Source: Sphingomonas sp. S2-65 (GTDB lineage Bacteria > Pseudomonadota > Alphaproteobacteria > Sphingomonadales > Sphingomonadaceae). From it: 64,000 nucleotides of DNA. The notes under the pieces are model-generated. The model saw nothing but the letters and a program-made list of their open reading frames with translations, ran no database searches and was not told where the DNA came from. The stretch lies in assembly GCF_021513175.1 (NCBI RefSeq), contig NZ_CP090953.1:1049001-1113000 (forward strand), written 5' to 3'. The stretch's first letter is position 1, and each line of letters begins with the position of its first letter. The translations under genes were made by a program, and so were the position numbers. This document shows, piece by piece, positions 34,787 to 43,272 of the stretch.

Positions 34787-36277
34787 ATGTACCCAGTAAG
34801 CAAGCGTAACCACTTCATTTCCGTTCTTTACCGCGGCGCCGCAGCTGCCGGGCTCTTGGGCCTGGCGGCCGGGCCGCTGCTCGCGCAGCAGGCACCTGCG
34901 CCCGCGCCAGGCGTGCAGGCGCCGCTGGTGCAGCAGCTACCCGCGCCCACGCCGCTTCCCACGCTGTCGGCAAAGCAGAGCAGCGAACTCGCGCAGCTTC
35001 TGGCCGATGCCGGTTACGAACAGGGGCTACGTCACGACGGTGCCGCCACACCCCGCCCGCAGAGCAGCGACGCGCTGGTCCGCGCCGCGCTGGACTATGC
35101 CCGCGCCGTTCATTCGGGGCGCCTGGATGAAAGCGACTTCCAGCAGGATTGGGGGCTGCGTCCCGCCGCCTATGACCCGCTGCCGGGCTTCGCCGACGCA
35201 GTGAAGCGGGATCGCATCAGCGCCTGGATCCGCACGCTTCCGCCGCCTTATGCCGGGTATGATGGCCTGCAAAAGGGCTTGGCGAAATACCGCGCGATCG
35301 AAGCAAATGGCGGCTGGGCTACGCTGCCCGCCGGCCCAGACCTTTCGGTCGGTTCGACAGGTGCCCGCGTCGCCGCGCTACGCCAGCGCCTCGCCGTCGA
35401 GGATAGCCAGGTCGCGGCCACCGGCGCGACCTTCGACGCCGCGCTGAAGGATGCCGTGATCCGCGCCCAGCGCCGCTACGGCCTGCGCCCCACCGGCACC
35501 GTATCGACCGGTACCCTGGGCGCGCTCAACGTGCCCGCTGGCGACCGCGTGCGCCAGATCATGGCGAACATGGAACGCTGGCGCTGGCTGCCTGCCGAAA
35601 TGCCCGCCAAGCGCATCCAGGTGAACATCGCCGCCGCCGTGCTGACGGTGTTCGAGGGCGATCAGGCGATCGCCTCGATGAAGGCAGTCACCGGCCGCCC
35701 CGGCAACGAAACGCCGATGCTTCAGTCGCGCATCCACTCGGTCGTGCTCAATCCGCCCTGGAACGTGCCCGCCGGCATCGCCGCGAAGGAATTGTTCCCC
35801 AAGGGAGCAGGCTATCTCGCCGCCCACAATTACAAGGTGATCGGCACCGGCGCCGGCCGCCGCCTCCAGCAGCAGCCCGGCCCGCAAAGTGCGCTGGGCC
35901 GCTATAAGTTCGACTTCCAGAACCCCTATGCCGTGTACCTGCACGACACGCCGGCGCAGGCGGCCTTCTCAGGCTTCAGCCGTTTGGAAAGCCATGGCTG
36001 CGTTCGCCTGGAAAAGCCGGGCGAGTTGGCCGAGCTCCTGTTCCGCAACGATCAGAATTGGCAGCCCGAGCAGATCAACGCCGCGTTGGCGACCGCCAAG
36101 ACCCAGCGCGTCCAGTTGCAGCCGCAGGATCAGGTCTCGGTGTACCTGCTCTATTGGACTGCATTCGCCAGCGGCAACGGCCAGATGAACTTCCGCGCCG
36201 ATCCGTATAGCTGGGACAAGACGCTGGCATCGAAGATCGAGAATCGCTCGGCGGTCACCGCCGTCGCTTCACGCTAA
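34787..36277 (+). CDS. L,D-transpeptidase with peptidoglycan-binding domain (YcbB/LdtD-like)
   Basis: 496 residues from the ATG at 34787; the frame is open upstream but overlaps the divergent transporter. Signal sequence: VLYRGAAAAGLLGLAAGPLLA. A scaffold domain (~60-165) is followed by a peptidoglycan-binding helix bundle (GSTGARVAALRQRLAVEDSQ near 190-209, AQRRYGLRPTGTVSTGTLGA near 226-245). The YkuD catalytic domain is at ~275-420, with YLHDTPAQAAF and SRLESHGCVRLEKP holding His and Cys. This layout is that of LdtD/YcbB, which makes 3-3 crosslinks. It is followed at 13 bp by a lipoprotein gene. Third transpeptidase-type gene in the window. Confidence 0.92.
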   Translation: MYPVSKRNHFISVLYRGAAAAGLLGLAAGPLLAQQAPAPAPGVQAPLVQQLPAPTPLPTLSAKQSSELAQLLADAGYEQGLRHDGAATPRPQSSDALVRAALDYARAVHSGRLDESDFQQDWGLRPAAYDPLPGFADAVKRDRISAWIRTLPPPYAGYDGLQKGLAKYRAIEANGGWATLPAGPDLSVGSTGARVAALRQRLAVEDSQVAATGATFDAALKDAVIRAQRRYGLRPTGTVSTGTLGALNVPAGDRVRQIMANMERWRWLPAEMPAKRIQVNIAAAVLTVFEGDQAIASMKAVTGRPGNETPMLQSRIHSVVLNPPWNVPAGIAAKELFPKGAGYLAAHNYKVIGTGAGRRLQQQPGPQSALGRYKFDFQNPYAVYLHDTPAQAAFSGFSRLESHGCVRLEKPGELAELLFRNDQNWQPEQINAALATAKTQRVQLQPQDQVSVYLLYWTAFASGNGQMNFRADPYSWDKTLASKIENRSAVTAVASR

Positions 36278-36290
36278 CAGGGGAAACCGG

Positions 36291-36623
36291 ATGAAAACCA
36301 ACCGCATCGCGCTTATCGCCGCCCTCGCCACCGGCCTTTTGCTCGCCGCCTGTGGCGGCGGCGAGCGGACCTCGGACGAGACCACCACCAACACCGAGAT
36401 GACGACCGACAACCTGACGGTGCCGGAGCCGGAGAATCTCTCCGAAATCCCGGCCGAGGCGCCCGCAGCGCCGCGCATCGACAATGCCAATACCGAGGCG
36501 CAGCCGGACGCCGCACCCGTGCTGTCCGACGACCAGCAGACCCGCGACGACGCCGACGCGACCGGCATGACCGCGCGCGTCTCGCGCGACGAGGGTGGCA
36601 ACGAGAACCAGCCCGCAGAGTAA
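36291..36623 (+). CDS. Small acidic lipoprotein, function unknown
   Basis: 110 residues. Signal peptide with lipobox LLAAC (MKTNRIALIAALATGLLLAAC in two parts: MKTNRIALIAALATG, LLLAAC), so the mature protein would be acylated at the cysteine. The rest is low-complexity, rich in Glu, Asp, Ala, Pro and Thr (TTTNTEMTTDNLTVPEPEN). No fold is predicted. It follows the L,D-transpeptidase by 13 bp and is probably cotranscribed, which suggests an envelope role. Confidence 0.75.
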   Translation: MKTNRIALIAALATGLLLAACGGGERTSDETTTNTEMTTDNLTVPEPENLSEIPAEAPAAPRIDNANTEAQPDAAPVLSDDQQTRDDADATGMTARVSRDEGGNENQPAE

Positions 36624-36735
36624 CCGGCCTCCCCGGCCGACTGCCTCTTCGGAAGCCGCCGGCCGGGAACCCCTATCCGGCTCATACCGTTATCTGGTCC
36701 CACGCGGCACTCTGCCGCGCCAGATAGCGAGCCTC

Positions 36736-37524
36736 ATGTCGGACCTGCCAGACACCCTCGATCCCTCGGTCTTCGAACCGCCTGAAGACGCGGTCGAATT
36801 TTACTCCGACAGCCTCAAGCTGCTGAACCAGTGGGACATTCCCTACCTCCTGTCGGGCACCTACGCGCTGACTTGCCACACCGGCGTGATCCGTCCCACC
36901 AAGGACATCGACGTGTTCTGCAAGGCCGGAGACGCGCCGCGCCTGCTCGCCCACTTCAAGGAAGCGGGCTACACCATCACGATCGAGGACGACCGCTGGA
37001 TCGGCAAGGTCTGGCAGGGCGAGAACTTCTTCGACGTGATCTACAACATCTCGTCGGCTTCGATTCCGGTGACCGACGCGTGGTTCGCCGAAACCTACGA
37101 AGCTGAGGTCTATGGCAGCTGCGTCCGCATCACGCCGCCCACCGAGTTCATCCTGTCCAAAATGTTCATTCAGGACCGCTATCGCTACGACGGTGCCGAC
37201 GTCGCGCACGTGATCCTAAAGAAGCATGACGAGATCGATTGGCACCGGCTGTTGTCGGCGATGGAGCTCTACTGGGAAGTGCTATTGATGCACATTCTCA
37301 ACTTCCGCTTCATCTATCCAACCGAACGCGACTGCGTTCCGCGCTGGCTGTTCGACCTCCTGATCGAGCGAGTCCAGGCCCAGGCCGAACTGCCCCCGGC
37401 AAACGTAAAGGTTTGTCGCGGCAGGCTTTTGTCGCCGCGCGACTATGTCGTCGACATCAGCAGCTGGGGCTTCGCCGACGTTGTCGGCAAGGGACTGGAG
37501 GAGAAGCATGAGCGACACTTCTGA
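36736..37524 (+). CDS. Predicted nucleotidyltransferase (paired with metallophosphoesterase)
   Basis: 262 residues from the ATG at 36736; upstream frame is open but has no ribosome site. The nucleotidyltransferase-fold active site is visible: PYLLSGTYALTCHTGVIRPT then KDIDVFC near 39-66 gives the G-[ST]...DxD signature, and FFDVIYNIS near 99-107 supplies the third acidic residue. The C-terminal half is helical (LLSAMELYWEVLLMHILNFR). What it modifies is unknown; relatives include aminoglycoside-type and toxin-antitoxin nucleotidyltransferases. Its last 17 bp overlap the start of the metallophosphoesterase gene, so the two are made together. Confidence 0.8.
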   Translation: MSDLPDTLDPSVFEPPEDAVEFYSDSLKLLNQWDIPYLLSGTYALTCHTGVIRPTKDIDVFCKAGDAPRLLAHFKEAGYTITIEDDRWIGKVWQGENFFDVIYNISSASIPVTDAWFAETYEAEVYGSCVRITPPTEFILSKMFIQDRYRYDGADVAHVILKKHDEIDWHRLLSAMELYWEVLLMHILNFRFIYPTERDCVPRWLFDLLIERVQAQAELPPANVKVCRGRLLSPRDYVVDISSWGFADVVGKGLEEKHERHF

Positions 37525-38239
37525 GGCGCCGATCCGTCTCGCCGCAATCGGCGACCTGCACGTGACGGAACAGTCTGAACAGCGCTATCGCGAACTATTC
37601 GCAGAAATTTCTGAGAAGGCAGATGTCGTGGCGCTGTGCGGCGACCTCACCAATTTCGGCAAGACAGCGGAGGTCGAAAGCCTTGCCGAGGATCTTCGCG
37701 CCTGCACCATTCCTTCCGTCGCGGTGCTCGGCAACCACGACTATGAATGCGGTCAGCCCGAAGAAGTGAACCGCATCCTCACCCAGGCCGGCGTCACGAT
37801 GCTCGACGAGCAGGCGGTGGTGATCAAGGGTGTCGGCTTCGCCGGCGTGAAAGGCTTTCTCGGCGGCTTCGGCCGGGGCGAACTCGGCGCGTTCGGTGAA
37901 ACCGCCGTCAAAACCTTCGTCGAAGAGTCGCTCAACGAAGCCCGCAAGCTCGAGAACGGCTTGCGCTCGCTGCGGACCGACCGCACCGTCGCCGTGCTGC
38001 ATTACGCCCCGATCGTCGACACCGTTCAAGGCGAGCCGCCCGAGATCCACCCTTTTCTCGGCTCTTCACGCCTGGCCGATGCGGTCGACCGGTTCGACAA
38101 TGTGAAGCTCGTCGTCCATGGCCACGCGCATCGCGGCACCTATGAAGGACGCACCCGCCGCGGCATCCCGGTGTACAACGTCGCGCAATTCGTAGTGTCG
38201 GAGGTGCTTGGCCGTCCCTACGCCGTGTTCGAGGTCTGA
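37508..38239 (+). CDS. Calcineurin-like metallophosphoesterase
   Basis: 243 residues from the ATG at 37508, with GGAGGAG six bases upstream, located inside the end of the nucleotidyltransferase gene. All metal-site motifs of the fold are intact: AAIGDLHV (11-18), LCGDLTNFG near 40, VLGNHDYECG near 74, VLHYAPIVD near 157 and VHGHAHRGTYEG near 203. It is cytoplasmic. Substrate unknown; these enzymes cut phosphodiesters or phosphomonoesters. The tight overlap with a nucleotidyltransferase suggests one attaches and the other removes a nucleotide or phosphate, which is inference. Confidence 0.9.
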   Translation: MSDTSEAPIRLAAIGDLHVTEQSEQRYRELFAEISEKADVVALCGDLTNFGKTAEVESLAEDLRACTIPSVAVLGNHDYECGQPEEVNRILTQAGVTMLDEQAVVIKGVGFAGVKGFLGGFGRGELGAFGETAVKTFVEESLNEARKLENGLRSLRTDRTVAVLHYAPIVDTVQGEPPEIHPFLGSSRLADAVDRFDNVKLVVHGHAHRGTYEGRTRRGIPVYNVAQFVVSEVLGRPYAVFEV

Positions 38240-38246
38240 ACCGGAT

Positions 38247-38477
38247 TCAGCCTTCGCTCACGATCGGATGTTCGCCGCGTACCCGGTCGAGCAAGGCTTC
38301 GATCGCGGCTACTTCGGCGACACTGCCCGATGGCGCCGCCGACCAGTTGCAGTGGGCGTGAGTCGCGGGATCATAGACGCGAACGGGACCGAGCACTGTC
38401 TTCCAGCGCCTCCGGCTGCCGCCATAGTGCCGTAGCAAGGTTGCAGTCAGCAGGTCCTGAAGGTCGCTAGCAGTCAT
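38247..38477 (-). CDS. Small hypothetical protein
   Basis: 76 residues from the ATG at 38477; a GTG nine bases upstream is an alternative. The product is soluble: MTASDLQDLLTATLLRHYGG at the start, RVYDPATHAHCNWSAAPSGS in the middle and an AEVAAIEALLDRVRGEHPIV helix at the end. The HAHCNW stretch could bind metal, but nothing proves it. It is convergent with the metallophosphoesterase gene (7-bp gap) and lies 48 bp after galM on the other side. I do not recognise the family. Confidence 0.6.
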   Translation of the reverse strand: MTASDLQDLLTATLLRHYGGSRRRWKTVLGPVRVYDPATHAHCNWSAAPSGSVAEVAAIEALLDRVRGEHPIVSEG

Positions 38478-38524
38478 GGCCCGCACCTAGGGTGCGCGGG
38501 CGCGCCCCGCAACGTTCGCAGCCT

Positions 38525-39634
38525 TCATTTGGCGGCAACGCCGAACCGCCAGATGGTGGTCGACTGCAGGCGCTTGTCCGGGGTCAGCAGCGTAGACGGG
38601 AAGCTTGCGTGATGCGGCGAGTCGGCAAAGTGCTGGGTCTCCAGCGCGATACCGTCGCGCGGGTGGATGACGTTACCCGCCGCGTCGACATCCTTCCCAT
38701 CGATATAGTCGCCGGTGTAGATCACCACCCCAGGCTCGGTTGTCTCCACCGTTAGTGTCCGCCCCGATGCCGGATCGCTGAGCCACAGCACCGGCCGCGG
38801 CGAGCGGGTCACCCCATGCTCGAATGCCCAGCCATGATTATAGCCGCCGCGGGCCGACATCACCGGCCCGCCGGCATACCAGCGCTCGCCGATCGCATGT
38901 GCCTCGCGGAAGTCGAGTGGCGTCCCGGCGACGGACGCCAGCCGCCCGGTCGGGATACCCGCCTGGTCCGCCTCGACCCATCGGTTTGCGGCGATCCGCA
39001 TGCGCTGGTTCGCAACAGTCCCGCTGCCGGGCCCGGCCAGGTTGAAGTAGCTGTGGTTGGTGAAGTTGACGTGCGTGGCGCGTGTGGTCGTCGCGTCATA
39101 GTCGATCTGGAAGCGATCGTCGGTGAACAGCCGGTAGGTGACCGTCACCCGTAGCCGCCCGGGAAACCCCTGCGACCCGTCCGGGCTGTCCCGCGTCAGT
39201 CGCGCGCCATCGAACCCCTTGCCTCGGAATGGCGCCACGGCCCAGCGCTGCACGTCGAACCCGCCAGGTCCGCCATGTAGCGCGTTGTCGCCGTCATTCG
39301 CCTTCAACCGGACCTCACGCCCGCCGACCATAAAGCGTGCGCCTCTGATCCGCCCCGCATAGCGGCCGATCAGCGCGCCGAAGCCGTTCTTGCCGTTCTT
39401 GTCGCGATATTCCGCAGTCGAGCCATAGCCGAGCACGACGTTGGCGAGCCGCCCCTGACGATCCGGTGTTTCGATAGCGGTTATCACTCCGCCCCGGTCG
39501 AGGAACCGCACAGTCATCCCGTGAGCGTTGCGCAGCGTGTACTCGCGAATTTCCGGCGCATCCGCGCGGATCTGCGCCGACACGGCCGGCGACCAGAGCA
39601 GCGCGATGGCTGCGGCCATGGCTGGCCGCGTCAT
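38525..39634 (-). CDS. galM: Secreted aldose 1-epimerase (galactose mutarotase)
   Basis: 369 residues with an N-terminal signal peptide (MAAAIALLWSPAVSAQ), so a periplasmic mutarotase. GalM interconverts alpha and beta anomers of free sugars. The family pattern is present: VVLGYGSTAEYRDKNGKNGF, ALIGRYAGRIRGARF (the R-Y-A-GRI motif), NDGDNALHGGPGGFD with the catalytic-region His, FTNHSYFNLAG with the second His, and IALETQHFADSPHHASFPS with the catalytic Glu. The ATG overlaps the stop of the GH3 gene (ATGA). Together they release and equilibrate sugars outside the cytoplasm. Confidence 0.93.
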   Translation of the reverse strand: MTRPAMAAAIALLWSPAVSAQIRADAPEIREYTLRNAHGMTVRFLDRGGVITAIETPDRQGRLANVVLGYGSTAEYRDKNGKNGFGALIGRYAGRIRGARFMVGGREVRLKANDGDNALHGGPGGFDVQRWAVAPFRGKGFDGARLTRDSPDGSQGFPGRLRVTVTYRLFTDDRFQIDYDATTTRATHVNFTNHSYFNLAGPGSGTVANQRMRIAANRWVEADQAGIPTGRLASVAGTPLDFREAHAIGERWYAGGPVMSARGGYNHGWAFEHGVTRSPRPVLWLSDPASGRTLTVETTEPGVVIYTGDYIDGKDVDAAGNVIHPRDGIALETQHFADSPHHASFPSTLLTPDKRLQSTTIWRFGVAAK

Positions 39635-41895
39635 GGCTTCACCTGTGCCTCGATCAGGGTCGCCCTGCCGCTCAGTGCCGCGTCGCCGGCATGATGCCCC
39701 ACCGTCACGGGATATGTTCCGGCGGCCACGTGCCAGCGCTTGCCCGCCACATCATAGTCGGCAATCAGCCGCGGATCGACGGCAACCTGTACACGCCGGG
39801 TCTCGCCGGGCTGCAGCATCACACGCTCGAACCCGACCAACCGCGCCGTAGCGCCATCGCGCCGTCCAGCGGTCGCATAGACTTGCGGTGTGTCCGCGCC
39901 CGCCACGCGGCCAGTGTTGGTCACGTCGAAGCTGACGCGCAGCTCGCGCCCGCCCTCGACCTTCAGCCCGGCATAGCGGAACTGCGTGTAGGACAGCCCG
40001 TAGCCGAACGGAAACAGCGGCTTCTGTCCGGTCTTGAGGAACGAGCGATACCCGACTGCGGCACCCTCGGCATAAGGCACCACCGGCGCCAGCTTGCGCT
40101 CGACCATGCCATAGGTGCCGCCGGCCTTCTTCGCGGCATCGGCGGCTTTCATGTCGGCTAGCCCGGGCACCGGATGCCGCGGCGCCTGCGCTTCGCTAGC
40201 AACGAAGGTCATCGGCAGCTTTCCCGATGGATTGGCCGCGCCGAACAGCAGGTTGGCGATCGCCTCCCCGCCCTTCTGTCCGGGATACCAGGCCTGAAGC
40301 ACCGCCGGGACCTTGCCCAGCCACGGCATCAGCACCGGTCCGCCGGTTTCCAGTACCACGGCGGTGCGCTTGTTCGCCCCCGCGACCGCCTCGATCAGGG
40401 CATCCTGATTGTCGGGCAGCGATAGTGTCTCGATGTCCTGCGCCTCGGTCCGCCACTGCCAGGCGAAGACGATCGCCAGGTCTGCCCCCCGCGCCGCAGC
40501 CGCTGCGGCAGCCGGATCGCGCCCATCGATGTACGAAACCTCCGCGCCCGGGGCCATCGCCCGGATCGCCGTCAATGGGGACGAAGCATGCCAGGTCACC
40601 CGCGCGAAGGACGAGGCCGCCCCCTCGGTCAGCGGGATCTCCACCGGCGCGCCACCCACCGAACGCACCTGGCTCGATCCGCCGCCCGAAAGCACCCCGA
40701 CATCGGCATGCGCGCCGATCAGCACGATCTTCTTCGCGGTACGCGCCAGCGGCAGCAAATTGCCCTGGTTCTTGAGGAGCACGCTTCCCTTCTCCGCCAC
40801 CTCCTGCGCGACCCGCGCATTCGCGGCATAGTCGATCGGCTGGGCGGCAAGCGGGACCGGATGGTCGATCAGCCCGGTCGTAGTCACTCCCCACAGGATG
40901 CGCCGGTTCATGTCGCGCAGCCGCTCTGGACTGACGCTCCCGTTCGCCACCGCATCCGCCAGCGGCTTGCCGAGATACATCGCCTTGTCGAGCTCTCGCC
41001 CGGACTGCTGATCCAGCCCGGCATTGGCCGCCTTCACCGTGGAGTGCACCGCACCCCAATCGCTCATGACCCAGCCCTTATAGCCCCAGTCGCGCTTCAA
41101 AACCTGGTTGAGCAGCCAGTCGTTCTCGCACGCCCAGTCGGTGTTGATCTTGTTGTACGCGCACATCACCGATCCCGGCCGCCCGCGCTCTATCGCGATC
41201 TCGAACGCAAGCAGGTCGCTTTCGCGCAAGCTCGCCTCGTCGATCTTGGCGTCCATGGTGGTGCGCAGCGTCTCCTGCGGGTTGATGGCGAAATGCTTCA
41301 CCGTGGAGACGATATGGTTCGCCTGCACGCCGCGGATCGACTCGCCTGCCATGATCCCCGCCAGCAGCGGGTCCTCGCCCAGATATTCGAACGTTCGCCC
41401 ACCCCACGGGTCGCGAGTCAAGTTGACCCCGCCCGCCAGCAGCACGTTGAAGGTCTTTGCCCGCGCCTCGCTTCCGATCATCACGCCGCCGCGATAGGCC
41501 AGGTCGGGATCGAAGCTTGCCGCCAGCGCCAGGCTGGCAGGCAGTGCGGTTGCGACGTCCCCCTTGCGCTGTTCGATCTGGTTGGCGACGCCCAAGCTAG
41601 CATCGCTCTCTCGGAGCGTCGGAATGCCGAGCCGCGGGATGCCCGGCACATAGCCGGCCGACGGGATCATGTCGGCGGGCTGGTCCTTACTCATTGGCGG
41701 GAAATAGCCGTGGACGTAGCGAAGCTGCTCCTCGCGCGTCATCTGGCCCGACAGCGTCTCGGCCCGCTGCTCGGCTGCGGTGGCGGCCGCATCCTGCGGC
41801 GCCTGCGCTTGCTGCGCGGCGGCCGGCGTCGCCAGGGCCAGCACGGCGACAGATGTAGCCAAGTACATCTGGCGCGATCGCGTGGAAACCTTCAT
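39631..41895 (-). CDS. Secreted GH3 beta-glucosidase
   Basis: 754 residues; ATG with GGGAGAGGGAC just upstream and a signal peptide (YLATSVAVLALATPAAAQQ). GH3 N-terminal domain: GVNLTRDPWGGRTFEYLGED near 155-174, VKHFAINPQETLR near 205, and the nucleophile Asp in GWVMSDWGAVHS near 280. The GH3 C-terminal domain follows (LLKNQGNLLPLARTAKKIVL) and a fibronectin III-like domain ends it (YGLSYTQFRYAGLKVEGG, then VTNTGRVAG). It cuts terminal beta-linked sugars from oligosaccharides in the periplasm. Translationally coupled to the mutarotase. Confidence 0.94.
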   Translation of the reverse strand: MKVSTRSRQMYLATSVAVLALATPAAAQQAQAPQDAAATAAEQRAETLSGQMTREEQLRYVHGYFPPMSKDQPADMIPSAGYVPGIPRLGIPTLRESDASLGVANQIEQRKGDVATALPASLALAASFDPDLAYRGGVMIGSEARAKTFNVLLAGGVNLTRDPWGGRTFEYLGEDPLLAGIMAGESIRGVQANHIVSTVKHFAINPQETLRTTMDAKIDEASLRESDLLAFEIAIERGRPGSVMCAYNKINTDWACENDWLLNQVLKRDWGYKGWVMSDWGAVHSTVKAANAGLDQQSGRELDKAMYLGKPLADAVANGSVSPERLRDMNRRILWGVTTTGLIDHPVPLAAQPIDYAANARVAQEVAEKGSVLLKNQGNLLPLARTAKKIVLIGAHADVGVLSGGGSSQVRSVGGAPVEIPLTEGAASSFARVTWHASSPLTAIRAMAPGAEVSYIDGRDPAAAAAAARGADLAIVFAWQWRTEAQDIETLSLPDNQDALIEAVAGANKRTAVVLETGGPVLMPWLGKVPAVLQAWYPGQKGGEAIANLLFGAANPSGKLPMTFVASEAQAPRHPVPGLADMKAADAAKKAGGTYGMVERKLAPVVPYAEGAAVGYRSFLKTGQKPLFPFGYGLSYTQFRYAGLKVEGGRELRVSFDVTNTGRVAGADTPQVYATAGRRDGATARLVGFERVMLQPGETRRVQVAVDPRLIADYDVAGKRWHVAAGTYPVTVGHHAGDAALSGRATLIEAQVKP

Positions 41896-42078
41896 GTCCC
41901 TCTCCCTATCTTCCTGGCTTCCTCTTCGGAAAGCATCGTCACTCGGTCATCCGAGTGGGCGCAGCGATTGTCAACGCTGTCTCACCCGGACGCCCATTGC
42001 GTCGCGCACCCCCTCGCCTGTATCTGCACACAACGGCGCGCCTCGGGCGCCAGCCCCATTGCATAAGGATCGTCCCCC

Positions 42079-43236
42079 TTGGCCACCGCCGCTCTCACGG
42101 TTCGCCCCGTCACTACCAAGCGCGACACCAAGGCGTTCATTGACCTCGCCTATTGCCTCAATCGCAACGACCCGCACTGGGTGCCGCCGCTCAAGCAGGA
42201 AGTCGCCGGCACGATCGACCCCAAGAAGAACGGCTGGTTCAGCCATGCCGAGGCGCAGTTGTTCCTCGCTGAGCGGAGCGGCCAGGTCGTTGGCCGCATC
42301 TCCGCGCATATCGACCGCCTCGCACTCGAACAGCCGCCCGAGCAGGGCTTCGGCCCCGGCACCGGCTTCTGGGGCCTGTTCGAGGCCGAGGATGCGGCGA
42401 CTGCCCAAGCCCTGATCGCCCGCGCCGAGCAGTGGCTCCGCGACCAGGGAATGACCCAGGCGATCGGCCCGGTGAGCCTGTCGATCTGGGAGGACCCCGG
42501 CCTGCTGGTGATGGGTCATGATCACTCCCCAACCGTGCTCATGGGCCACAACTCGCCCGCATATCAGGCGTGGATCGAGGCGCTTGGTTATGCGCGGGCG
42601 AAGAAGCTCGTGACTTACGAGGTCGACATCACCCAGGACTTCCCCCCCCTGGTCCAGCGCATCGTCGCCAATGGCGAAAAGAACGGACGTATCCGCATTC
42701 GCGGCGTCGACAAGTCGCGTTTCGACGAGGAAGCGGCGATCATCCTGGCGATCCTCAACGATGCGTGGTCGGACAATTGGGGCTTCGTGCCGCTGACTCC
42801 GCCCGAAGTCGCCGACGTCGGCAAGAAGCTCAAGCCGCTGGTGTTCGAGGATCTGATCATGATCGCCGAACTCGACGGCGAGCCGGTCGCCTTCATGGTC
42901 ACCCTGCCCGACCTCAACGAAGCCGTGAAGCCGCTGGGCGGATCGCTGTTGCCGCTGGGCTGGGCAAAGCTGTTGCTGTGGCTGCGCAAGCCAAAGGTTC
43001 GGACCGTGCGCGTGCCCTTGATGGGCGTCGTGAAGCGGCTTCAATCCTCGCGCATGGCAAGCCAGCTGGCCTTCATGATGATCGAATATATCCGCCGCGC
43101 CTCGGTCGCCAACTATGGCGCGACCCGCGGCGAAATCGGCTGGATCCTCGATGACAATCAGGGGATGCTCGCCATCGCCGACGCGATCGTAAGCCGCATC
43201 AACCGCGAATATTTGATCTACCGAAAGCCGCTCTGA
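42079..43236 (+). CDS. GNAT-like acetyltransferase-fold protein (YghO type)
   Basis: 385 residues from a TTG with AAGGA upstream. No signal peptide. The N-terminal half reads RPVTTKRDTKAFIDLAYCLN, RNDPHWVPPLKQEV and FLAERSGQVVGRISAHIDR, a pattern I associate with YghO-like proteins of the GNAT superfamily. GFWGLFEAEDAATAQALIARA follows (parts: GFWGLFEAED, AQALIARAEQ). A second domain includes IMIAELDGEPVAFMVTLPDL. The acyl acceptor is unknown. It stands alone and is convergent with the peptide-cluster TPR gene. Confidence 0.75.
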   Translation: MATAALTVRPVTTKRDTKAFIDLAYCLNRNDPHWVPPLKQEVAGTIDPKKNGWFSHAEAQLFLAERSGQVVGRISAHIDRLALEQPPEQGFGPGTGFWGLFEAEDAATAQALIARAEQWLRDQGMTQAIGPVSLSIWEDPGLLVMGHDHSPTVLMGHNSPAYQAWIEALGYARAKKLVTYEVDITQDFPPLVQRIVANGEKNGRIRIRGVDKSRFDEEAAIILAILNDAWSDNWGFVPLTPPEVADVGKKLKPLVFEDLIMIAELDGEPVAFMVTLPDLNEAVKPLGGSLLPLGWAKLLLWLRKPKVRTVRVPLMGVVKRLQSSRMASQLAFMMIEYIRRASVANYGATRGEIGWILDDNQGMLAIADAIVSRINREYLIYRKPL

Positions 43237-43272
43237 GGTCGGCTGGCCGCCGCTGCCGAGCGTCGCCGCGCC

